From assembly GCA_025201375.1 (NCBI GenBank), contig JAIWZP010000005.1, forward strand, positions 1,020,512 through 1,084,511: 64,000 bases of DNA, written 5' to 3'. The stretch comes from Gongronella butleri. Lineage: Eukaryota > Mucoromycota > Mucoromycetes > Mucorales > Cunninghamellaceae. The position numbers and the translations under genes were made by a program. Positions 23,676 to 34,378 of the stretch are shown one piece after another. The notes under the pieces were generated by a model that worked only from the letters and a program-made list of their open reading frames with translations, did no database searches and had not been told where the DNA came from. Within the stretch, counting starts at the first letter, position 1. Each line of letters opens with the position of its first letter.

Positions 23676-26212
23676 TTAATTCTCTGTTATCCTTTGGCTT
23701 GGATTCCATTGAGGCTTTTGGGTCAACACCATATCTTGATTGTCCGTTGCTTGGTTTGGATTCCATTGGGGCTTCTGGGACGGCATCTTGCCCGACGTTA
23801 GATCTATATCGTAAAAAGCGGGCGGCGCTGGCACAGCGTCACGCTGCTTGCGCTTCTTCAACGCAAAGAAGACAGCAGCACCAATAATGACGCCCACCTG
23901 TCAGCAAATAATAAGTAATAAGCATACCTTGCATTTGCGTCACAAGAACGCGTGGAACGCATTCATGCGCGCGCATGACGCGCCGAATTGCATTTTGATA
24001 CTCACGCCAACAACCACACCGACGGCGATGCCCGCAATGGCGCCTCCAGAAAGACCATTCGAGGCAGGCGTGCTGATCGGGCTGATTTCTTCGCCATTGT
24101 TCACGCTGGTCGTGACGCTGCTGTCAAGCCACATCATCGACGTCGTGTTTAGAATGAGAGTGTCATTCAGCAGAGTTTTGACTTCACTCGCGCCAAACAT
24201 AATGTACAAAAGCTCATTGTTCACCAGAATGGCTAATAGAAAAAAAAATTAAAAACGCACTTTCTTGATCCAATTTCATGCTTACCAGAGTGACCGAAGC
24301 GAGGACCACCGCATTTGGCGCCTGGCTTGCTACAGCTGTTGTCGTTCACCTGGGGGAATTGCACTTGGGACCAGAGAAGCGTGTTTGTGTCCAAAATATA
24401 GGCGTAATCCCTGACAGCCACACCCTGGAAGGCGCCGCCGTACATAAACACCTTGTGTCCAGGAAGCTCCGTGGCGGTGTGCCAGTATCGGGCGGTGGGC
24501 GACGACGGCTTGTTGCCGAAAACATTGACACTGCTCGTATTAAAGTAGCCTGTGGCCAAATCCTGGTAAAAGATATAATTCATGGGAATAGCCTGGGTTG
24601 GTTTGTCAACGCCAATATAAAAGTAATCCGTGGTTAAATTCCACTGCATGCCGCCCAAATAGATGATTTTGTCATCCACTAAAGTACAATTGGGCATGAG
24701 AATCCATTTAAACGCGAAATGAGAATAGCGAGCCTTCAATTACCTGTACGGACGCTAACCTGGTAATCAATTGTGCACAAAAAACGTGCCTTAGTCTTCT
24801 CTTCAATTCTATGGAACGTGAAATTACCTGTCGAAAGGTGCCTAGATGCAAAAAAAAAAAAAAAAAAGTGTGTCTGTAGTCGCGTTTTCATTAGCAGGCA
24901 GCTTACGTAAAAAAGATGCGCGAGGAGAGTTGACACCTGAGTTGAAAAAAAAAAGCAATCATATTGTCAGTGAGTGGGGCTACAGTACGAGGCAAAATGA
25001 CACGAAAAAAATACCAATAATATTGATTTGATTCCAGTCCGAGGTCTACATGGAAAAAAATTAGTTTCATTGCCTCTATGTCGCTAAAAAAAAATACTTG
25101 CATTGGGAACAATGCCAACGTAGTCGCTGATTTGGTAGTCTCCAAAGAGTCCCGATTCGTTTAGACTGAGTAAATGTAAAAGTTGTGAGCAAAAATGAGG
25201 TAGGCTTGTCGCGCGATGCGCTGGACATTGAATTCAAAATACCTCAACCCGCCATTCACCAAGATGGGGTACGTCGTCGTTTGCGTGTTGTTCTCGAGAC
25301 GCGTGCAGGCGCCGACACCTTGCCTGAAAACAAATAGCGCGTCAAAATGCAGTATCAAAGGGTGCTGGTGGTTTTTCTGCCTACATCTGTGTCTGCACCG
25401 GGGTAATGTTGAAGGGTATGAAGCCTTGAGCATCATCATAGCCGATTGGGATGTTTGACTGGTTGTAGCGACCAAATGTGTTGGTTTCCGTGTCATACCA
25501 GACGGTAACATTGACCAACCCGGAGTAGGTATAGCTTTTTTACAAACGCATCCGTGATGAGAAACTAAACACAAGGTGAATGCGATTCATTTACATTGTC
25601 GTCGGACCCGCGCCGGCTTCAATTGAGAGCAAAAAAAGAAAAGAAGAAAAGAAATGAGTCTCAATGAAGCATTGCTACACAAGAGCTGCTCAAATTTACA
25701 GATAATCACGATTCTCGAATCGTTCACTACACTGTTTAAGAAAAAAAAAAAAAAAAGGATACACGCATGGTGCGAAAAAGGAAGGCGTCAGTGGAATCCC
25801 GAATAACGCCCCGTTTTCAAAATTCCTTGCGTCATCCCAAATTCGGCTCTCGCCTCCAGGGCAAAATCAGGCACCGATGGCATGGGCGTCCATCCTGTGG
25901 CCGCGTCGCTTGGGCTCAATGGTGTCGACACGTTCAATTGAAAGAAATCAGCCGTGGGACTGAAATGATTCCACACGTCCGTGCTATCGGTCGTGCCGCC
26001 GTGGCAAATGATGCGCTGCTGTCTGTGCATCAAGACGCATTCTGTAAAAAAAGAGCAATTGAGGATGTCAATGGTGCATTTCAATGAATAACGAGGGTGG
26101 CGTCCGCCCTTTTTTTTTTTTTACGTTGCAAAATTCGTGGCAACATGGCATCGCCGAGCACGCCGTTCATCATCGACCATGTCGATAGGGCTGCAAACAA
26201 CTTGAAGTGCAT
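23676..26212 (-). CDS. Kelch-repeat single-pass membrane protein 3 (truncated tail)
   Basis: Second copy of the 3.11-kb duplication, with the same exon plan as gene 2 including the 14-nt (24828-24841) and 16-nt (24744-24759) microexons and GC donors at 25830 and 25101. Signal peptide MHFKLFAALSTW, four recognisable kelch blades, and a TM helix GGAIAGIAVGVVVG + VGVIIGAAVFFAL followed by KKRKQRD. The tail differs from its paralogues: a QKPQWNPxQ unit is repeated and the frame stops at 23676. Immediately downstream, in the same frame, the DNA still encodes a degraded version of the NHTLVKPFSA tail end. The gene is therefore probably expressed but lost its conserved C-terminus through a recent stop codon. 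The blades are nearly identical to gene 2 at 24285-24480. Confidence 0.82.
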
Positions 26213-26744
26213 TGCTATCAATTGATAAAAGTACACGGAGAAGAAGAAGAAAAGGCACAAGAGGAGGACATCTTCCTTTTTTTTTTAAGGCAAGTGGCAC
26301 TCACGGTCCAGTCTGGTCAGCCACAAAAACCTCATTTGTAGGCTATTTTGGATCCCGATGTCACACGTGGCAAACATTGTTGCCTGAAATCTCGCGGACC
26401 TGGTCATTTTCGTTCCGCAGCCCTCACGCCCATCTACTGGCTGGACATTGCACGGCCCTTGTATAACTTTTAGACTGCTGTCACGAATGAATCTAGTCCC
26501 ACTGGCTCTTGTCTTGAGCGCTTGCTATTTTGAACGCGCAAAAATATCAGGGTTGGACTTATTCATCAATTTATACATTTGTCGATATACTGTAGTATTG
26601 CCTGGAAATAAACAATCTGCTCCTTGGAACAGCTGAATTCAAGTCTTCGCCTTCGAATAGGCCCATCCATGACATTCTGATGCCACTGGATGGCGAGCAA
26701 CCACGAAATATTTCAGAGGATTCGTCGGTCATTTGAAGGTGCGC

Positions 26745-26986
26745 TTATTTCGCAGAGAAGGGCTTGACAAGTGTGTGATTTGGACTGGAGGTCCCTGAAT
26801 TTGATGTCACATCTTGGTCGTCCATTGCATGGCTTGGATTCCATTGGGGCTTCTGGAACGGCATCTTTCCCGACGTTAGATCTTGGTCATAAAAAGCGGG
26901 CGGCGCTGGCACAGCGTCGCGCTGCTTGCGCTTCTTCAACGCAAAGAAGACAGCAGCACCAATAATGGCGCCCACCTATCAGCAAA

Positions 26987-27024
<38 letters not shown>

Positions 27025-28727
27025 GTATCCCTTGCATTTGAGGCACGACTACGGGTGGACCGCGTTCATGTGTGTGCATGACGCGCCGAATTGCATTTTC
27101 ACACTCACGCCAACAACCACACCAACGACGATACCCCCAATGGCGCCTCCCGAAAGGCCACCAGAGGCAGGCGAGCTGGACGAGCTGTTTTCCTGGACAT
27201 TGTTCACACTGGTCGTCTCGCCGCTGTCAAGCCACATCATCGACGTCGTGTTTAGAATGAGAGTGTCGCCCATCAAGTTGTTAGCGGAATTGGCGCCAAA
27301 CATAATGTACAAAAGCTCATTGTTCACCAGAATAGCTTAAAAAACATTAAAACGTGCCCAATTGATCCAATTTCAACCTTACCAGAATGACCATAGCGTG
27401 GACCGCCGCATTTAACGCCTGGGTTGTTGCAAGCACCGTCGACAACCTGAGGGAATTGTATTTCAGACCAGACAAGCTTGTTTGCGTCCAAAATAAAGGC
27501 GTAATCTTCAACAGCCCTGCCTTTGAAGGCACCGCCATACACGATCACTTTGTGCCCGGGAATCTCAGTGGCGGTATGCCAGTATCGAACGCTAGGTGCT
27601 TTTCTTTGTTGCATTCCGTTGATGTAGCTTATATTAAAGTAGTTTGTAACCAAATCTTCAAAAAAGGGGTTGTCCATACTAACAGCCAAGGTTGGGTCAT
27701 CAACACCATTGTAAGAGGGTTCATGGTAGGTGAGATTCCATCCCAAGCCGCCCAAATAGAAGATCCTGTCGTTCGCTAGAGCACAATTGGGAATGAGAAT
27801 CCATTTAAAAGCGAAATAGAAGTACGGGCCTTCAATTACCTGTACGGACGCTAACCTGGTTATCAATAGAGCACGAACGACGTTTCTTAGTCTTCTCTTT
27901 ATCTCTATGTCTTGTATAATTACCTCTCTGAAAGTGCCTAGATAAAAAAGCAGAAGAAGGAAAGGGCGTCAGGAGCTAGCCATGAGATGAGATCAATGGT
28001 CCACAGCTTACGCAGAAAATCGGCACGAGGAGAGCAGACACCTTGGTTGAAAAAATCAATCATATTGTCAGAAATATAGCTTCAAGGAAAAAATAAAAAT
28101 TACCAAAAATGCTGATATCACTCCAATCCGAGGTCTAAATGGCATGAAGTTAGCATCAATGTCTATATGTCGCTAAAAGAAGAACTTGCATTGGGAATGA
28201 TGCCAACGTAGTCACTGATTTGACGATTTCCAAAGAGTGTCAGGTTGTCCAGTCTGAGAAAACGCAAAAATTGTGGATGAAAACAAGGAAGGCATGTCGT
28301 GCGACGCGCCGGACATTGAATTCAGTACCTCAGCCCTCCATTCACTACGATGGGATGGCTCACTGTTTGCGAGTTGTTCCACAATCGCGTGGATGCACCA
28401 ACACCTTGCCTGAAAAAAATAAAATGCGTTAAAATTCAATGGCAAAAATCATTTTGCGCTCTTTCTGCGTACATTTGAGTCTGCACCGACGTAATGTTGA
28501 AAGGAATAAAGCCTTCACCTCCATCAAAACCAATTGGGATGGAAGACTGGTCATACCGGCCAAATGTGTTGCTTTCTGTGTCGTACCAGACAGTGACATT
28601 GACCAACCCAGAGTGCGTGTAGCTTTTTTTATGAAAACAAATGCACAGTAAGCAAAAAAAAAAAAAAAAAAAATCGCGCTTCTATTTATCTTACCTTGTT
28701 GTCGGACCCGCACCGGCTTCAATTGAG

Positions 28728-28758
<31 letters not shown>

Positions 28759-29320
28759 CAAAAAGAAATGAGCCTTGCATGATGCATAGCTACACAAGAG
28801 CTACTCAAATTTACAGATAATTACGATTCTCGAATCGTTCACTGCACTACAGTATTGCAGAAAAAAAAGGGGGCACGCGAGGTGCAAAAGGAAGGCGTCA
28901 GTGATATTCCAAACGACGCTCCGTTCTCGAAATTTCTTGCGTCATTCCAAATTCGGCTCTCGCCTCCAAAGCAAAGTCAGGCACCGATGGCATAGGCGTC
29001 CATCCTGTGCCCGCGTCGCTCGGGCTCAATGGTGTCGACACGTTCAATTGAAAGAAATCAGCCGTGGGATTGAAATGATTCCACACGTCCGTGCCGGCGG
29101 TCGTGCCGCCGTGGCAAATGATGCGCTGCTGACGATTCATCAAGACGCACTCTGCAGAGAGCAATTGAGAGTGTTAGTGGTGCACTTTCAATGAACAATG
29201 AGGGCGGCGTGCGCGCTTTTTTTTTTTTTTACGTTGCAACATTCGTGGCGACATGGCATCACCGAGCACGCCACTCACCATCGACCATGTCGAGAGGAAT
29301 GTAAGCAACTTGTAATGCAT
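26745..29320 (-). CDS. Kelch-repeat single-pass membrane protein 4
   Basis: Third copy of the duplication; start at 29320 (MHYKLLTFLSTW, signal peptide). The exon plan matches genes 2 and 3, with the 14-nt (27924-27937) and 16-nt (27840-27855) microexons and GC donors at 28940 and 28189. Kelch blades are readable (IICHGGTTAGTDVWNHF, KVIVYGGAFKGRAVEDYAFI, LLYIMFGANS). The TM helix GGAIGGIVVGVVVG + MGAIIGAAVFFAL is split by an intron carrying a (TAA)n microsatellite. The tail ends SSPNHTLVKPFSAK. The middle ectodomain exon (27330-27790) is the most diverged of the trio, while the second exon is almost identical to gene 2, which suggests patchwork conversion. Function unknown. Confidence 0.85.
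26988..27024. repeat. TAA trinucleotide microsatellite in a kelch intron
   Basis: About twelve ATA/TAA units lie inside the last intron of kelch gene 4. The same intron in gene 3 has only a short AATAATAAGTAATAAG stretch, so the tract expanded after duplication. Confidence 0.9.
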
Positions 29321-29830
29321 TGCTATCAATTGAAAAGAAAATAAAAGTATGATACAAAAAAAAAAAAAGGAAAGGAATCGTTATGAAGCAGAATTCTTTG
29401 TTTTCTAATTTTTTGAACTTGCACTCGTAACTCGGTCCAGCCAGCCACAAAATCCCCATTTGTGGGTTAAGTTGAATCCGGTGTCACATTGGCAAACCTT
29501 GTTACCTGCAATCTTGCGGAACTCTCGGCTGCTTTCGTCCGCATGCAGTCCTCAGCCCATTGTCGAAAAGTGCTCGGAGCGTCAGAGACGGCAACAAGGC
29601 GATTGTGGAACTTTTCGGTCGTGCGTGTTGTCATTACAGTATTTCTTCTTTAATGGAAGAGGTATTTCCCCTTGCTTCTTGGTTGAAGAACAATGCATTG
29701 TTGCGTTGCCGCATTATCATATTTCGAACGCGAAATATCATACTGTATTCGAATGAACCTCTTTCTTTGATTTTGATGACGTTTGTCAATAAATTTTTTT
29801 ATGATAACCTGCAAACATAACAAATTACAA

Positions 29831-32041
29831 TATTTAGCTACAGAAGACCTACAGTATCATAATACAGTATGATAATATGATATCATATCATATAATATTA
29901 TACTCGTTTTTGAGCACCGGGTCACCGCTCGTCACACAGGCGTTATTTCTACCGGATACTGTATCGTAAATGCGGGCTCCCAGAGGCCATGTACGCGAAG
30001 TCGCCAAAATATCAGCGATCATCTCTCCAAATGTCCAAAACACAAGCGCGCTTACCGCGCTTGGGCGCTGATTCATTTGAGATATCATAAATCGCGCGGT
30101 CGATATGTTGTTGGGCCGCTGTCTCGTACACTATCAAAATGAACAAAACTTTACTCTCATTTTGCAGGGCGCGTCCTCCGGATCTTGTTCATCGGGTCTT
30201 ACAGTAAGTACTGTATTTGAGCTAGAGAATGCTGAGCACAAAACACCAACGACGTCTACTTTTTTCAGAGATCGGATCGCTCAGTCTTGAGGAAATGCAT
30301 TTTGTATGAGTCAGGGCCAAATCAACCCTGTGAAGGCTAACTTGCCGAGAACTCGACACGATGACCCTAAACCACAAGCTCTTTTACCGCGTTTGCCCGC
30401 TGATTCATTTGAGGTAACTCACGTGTCGGGGCGCTCAGCCGTTGCCACGGTACGAGACCAAATGGTGGTGAGTTTACTTCCTTTACGCCTATGAAACTGG
30501 CGCTTCATCAGAAACTTGATCATCGGGTCCCAAATTTGGACCAGTTGATGGTAAACCCAATTCTCTAGCTGTGTTAATTGTTTATGCGAATCGGTTCACC
30601 CAGTCCCGAGAAAGCTCGAGATTCGTGTTTGCTAGTGAAAACACACAGCCAAATAAATATTTTACGCGTTTCTCCCGATGAGCCCCCACCGGATGGCTTC
30701 AAATTACACCAGTGGATAGTTGACTCAAGGCTCCAATGATGCCAAGTTTTTTCGCAAATTGGATGGCTCAGTCCAGAGGAATTGCACTTTGCACGAAATT
30801 AGAGCTTTTTTTGCTGTACATTTTCAGAAAAGGGCAAAATTGATGAAACGGTGGTGATCTATTCAACACAGGGCTGCAAGGGTGAGCTCATTCCAACGAC
30901 AGAGCGTACAATTGTCGACTCCAAATGGCGCCGGCTAATCTCATACTGTAGAAAGTGAATATGCTTACTGAAAAACGTCCAAATGATAGTAAAAATGATG
31001 ACATTCGATCTCATTGCGTCGCACTCTGTGTGAAACCTGTACCGTGGAAAGGGGCGCGTTTGGACATCATTTCTCATCAGCTTAGCCGACCCAATTTATA
31101 CGCTGCACGACGCGATCAAATATTAAATGTCAAAAGATGATATATTTTGAGTGCGGGATGGCAAAAATCGAGCATGAATCAAGATGATGGATGGTAAAAA
31201 AAAGTGATCAAGCAGATACAGCGAGCGAGGAGATGAGACAATGCTATGTTTGTGGGGTGATGATCGTATGAAAAGAGCAATAAAACAAGCAAGGGGACAA
31301 AAAAAGGGAAGAAAAGAGAGGAATATAGCAAGAGCGAGCGAGGGAACACAACGCACAGATCGATTGCCAGGACACAAACATCCTTTAGCGTGGTAAATGG
31401 CGCTTTGGGCAATTCCAATTGGGATGCTGTCCACCACAGAAAGTGCAAGGCGAAGAAGCAGTCGAAGGCATTCTTGTTATCTAATCTTGATGTAATCCAC
31501 CAATGTGATGGGAATTGAGGACACAACAAGAGGCATGTTGTATTTATACGATATGATACATGCCCATTTTTTTTTTCAAAATACACAGATGTTGGGGAGT
31601 AAACAAAGGCGCGTCGTGTTTTTTCTTTTCTATTTTCATTTTGGCTACACAATTCGTGACCTGAAGGAAGCCGACGTGGGTTGGGGAACAGCTGCTGTCG
31701 ATCACGGAACCACGGCTTGATTCAAAACCTTAATTGAGCGTGTGCACGCGTGCAACAATGAGGGGGCACGCGTCCAGGCGCGGGCACGATTGTTTGTGCG
31801 GTTAGACGGGGCGCTGCCTTGTTGTTTCAAGACCCGCCAGCATGGAGTGCTTTGTACTTCATGGGCTTTGTTTGCGCCAAAGACCGTTTCATCACAATAA
31901 TGGCATTTTTTTTTTAATAATCAATAGAAAAAAAAAGAACGAACGCAGGGTAAACGATATATATATAAGAAAAGGTGATCAAAAGGATCAATGGGAATCG
32001 GAGGGAAGAAGGGAATTGACGAGAAGAGAGCGAGGCACGCC
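29831..32041. other. Intergenic, rich in TACTGTA-type heptamers
   Basis: No gene was recognised in 2.2 kb. From about 29630 to 30950 the sequence is studded with TACTGTA/TACAGTA and ATCATA motifs. The right part (31140-32040) contains the 3' flank of the GGPP synthase gene. Confidence 0.55.
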
Positions 32042-33715
32042 TTACTCTTGCAAGGGAACTGAGAGCATGTCAATGATCTTCTCAAGCTTGGCATTGCCGC
32101 CGAGGGCCGCAATCTCATCGCGCGCCTCGCGCTCGATTTGAGCAAGGTACGTGCGGCAGTACGCAAAGGTGCCCGTCTTTTCCAGCAGCTGCAGGGCGAA
32201 TTGCTTCAGCTCCACGGAATTGCTGCGCTGTTTCAGGATATTCAGCAGCTGGCGGTTGCTGGGATTGGTGCGGATGGAATGGATGATGGGGAAGCTGAAC
32301 TTGCCTTCAGTCAGATCTTCACAAAAGCCTTTGCGGTCGGCATACTAGGAGATCAAAATGCTGGATTAGCGCCCAAGCGCGGTTTTTTTTTTTTCATTTC
32401 AATGCTTACCTGCTGAGATTGCAAGTTCATGTAGTCATCACGCACTTGGAAGTGAATGCCCACCTTGTTGACCAAGGCAGTGTAGTCACTAAAACGTAAA
32501 TAAAAATGCAATGAGCTATTGCGGCCCTCATGCGCCGCATTCCCTTGATTCTCCACCTGCAATTGCCCTTTTTTGGTGATCCCATTTGTTTGCTTCATCT
32601 TACGTTTGAGTTTCACTTGCTGCCTGCATGAGCTTGACCGCCAACCGCAACAGACCGCCGGTCTCTGCATTGACAAAACAAAAAAAAATAAAAGGTTAGT
32701 GATCGTGCCGCGCAAGGTCGGGCCATGGATGGCTACAATTGAGGCTGCAGTGTCCGTGACACGTGCATGAAACTCAAAAAAATGAGAAGAAAAATAAGGG
32801 GGTGGGGGAGAATGACATACTGTTATTGACCATTTCGATGAATTCCTCCTCTGTGGGACACGTCAGAGTATCACGCCAGTACAATTCCATGCCTGAGAAA
32901 GAAATTATTCGAGAAGGTTGTGTGAGCAATTGACACCCCGCAATCGCCGCAGGCCCGCCGCAGCGTGAATTGTACGTGCCGCGCGCAGCCAAGCCCACGG
33001 GCTGTGCCACTTTGCCCGCAGTCCGCAACCTTTTTTTGTCCTTTTTCTTTTTTTACCTTGGCCGCGATGCAAGTTGAGCAATTCTTCGGTATAGATTTGG
33101 ACCATGATTGGGTCATTGAGCGCAATGAGGTCTTGAAGCGCCAAGAAATAGACGTAATTGGCGCAATTGATGGTCTGTGGCACACCAAAAAGGTGGTGGG
33201 CTGCGGGCACACCACGTCGCAGCACCGAATCATCTTCCACATCGTCAATTCTACGCAGAAACACAAAAAAAAAAAAAAAAGTTGGTCCATGCGCTCCAGC
33301 CCGCTTGTCAAGTCCTTACAGAAGACTCGCGCTGTGCAACATCTCAATGACGCGCGTAATTATCTTGAGCTTTGCCTCTGGCACCTGGAGCCAGTGATTA
33401 AAGGCATCAATCATACGCGAGCGCACCTCCTTGCCGGCGTGAGAACAAAGATACTTGAAAGGCTCCAACAAAACCTGCAAAAAAAACGAGAGAAAGAAAA
33501 AAAAATAAAGATGAGATTCAGGCAACGCATGCTCATGCGCCTCTTTTTTTCTCTCGCCACAATCCCCCAATGCGTGTCAATTGTGTCCTTACCGCCTCAT
33601 TGTCACAGACAGCAGCTTCTGCAGTCACCTGTTCATTGGGCACAGCGCCGACTTGCAGGTTTTTGATGGTGTACACCTCGTTGAAAGCGCCAAGTTTGGT
33701 TTGAGTGGTAAGCAT
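32042..33715 (-). CDS. BTS1: Geranylgeranyl diphosphate synthase
   Basis: Trans-prenyltransferase that condenses isopentenyl diphosphate with allylic diphosphates to make C20 GGPP, used for protein prenylation and, in many Mucoromycota, carotenoids. Seven exons keep frame and give about 330 residues, the usual size. Motifs in order: [19 protein letters not shown]; the first aspartate-rich motif at the exon 2/3 junction ([14 protein letters not shown]); [18 protein letters not shown] across a splice junction; [13 protein letters not shown]; the second aspartate motif [10 protein letters not shown]; and [17 protein letters not shown]. The residues before the first aspartate motif ([11 protein letters not shown]) have small side chains, as in type III GGPP synthases, rather than the bulky pattern of farnesyl diphosphate synthases. 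It lies tail-to-head with the carboxylase gene; no functional link is implied. Confidence 0.93.
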
Positions 33716-34378
33716 TGTGTGATAAATAGACTTGTGGATGAAAAAAAAAAAGAAAAAGAGAGATTGAAAAAAAAGCACGCCCTATTTATAATTTTGTCGG
33801 CGTGGAGGAAAATCCAAGCACTCCTATTTGTCGCTCGAGCAGGGAGAGGGGGGAGACGCGAGAGAACAAAGAGAATTGACGCACCTTGCGCACACTCACA
33901 TGGCGCCCGTCGTGCTTGGGGAAAGGGGGGAGTGCTTTTTTGGCTTCTCATTAACGGGCGCAGCTTCCCTATCGGGGATTGGCCATGGGACGACAGCGGC
34001 AAAAAGAAAAAGAAAAAAAAAAGACAACGAGATTTTGCCATTGCCGCGCCATGGCAGCGGATTTTTGCTTTTTTTTTCTTTTTTTTACTCGGAGCTTCGT
34101 GGGTCACGCGCGTCGGGCGGACGGCGGCGGCTCTCCTTACTGAAGCACAAAGTGCCACCCTTCAACCTTGCCATTGTGGCCCGTGAGTAACACAAGAACC
34201 AAAAAAAAAAAAAAAAAAAAAAAACCAGCAAGCCTGTTCTCACAAGACGCCCAAGGTCCAAGATCCTTGATCGAGATTAAAAAACGTAACGGGTGACAAG
34301 TGAAAACGGGGGGAGAGGGGTGTGAACAAATTTTTTTTAAGGAGTCAATTGACGATAAAAAAAAAAAAGTAAGCGAGT
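33716..34378. other. Intergenic between GGPP synthase and carboxylase
   Basis: Promoter region of the GGPP synthase gene and 3' flank of the carboxylase gene. It holds A runs, including 24 A at about 34201-34224. No gene was recognised. Confidence 0.5.

Larger units (their letters stand above)
20523..29830 (-). repeat. Three-copy tandem segmental duplication (kelch 2-4)
   Basis: Start codons at 23096, 26212 and 29320 are 3,116 and 3,108 bp apart, and introns and upstream flanks align as well as exons. The shared upstream block (ACTCAC...CCAGCCACAAAA... then GGCAAACCTT-like sequence) recurs near 23185-23330, 26290-26440 and 29430-29580. Homology beyond the last copy fades near 29830. Confidence 0.85.

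Noticed and set aside
34201..34224. Poly(A) run as evidence of a retroposed gene
   Set aside because: Similar A-runs occur throughout introns and gaps here, and no intronless gene copy or target duplication lies beside it.
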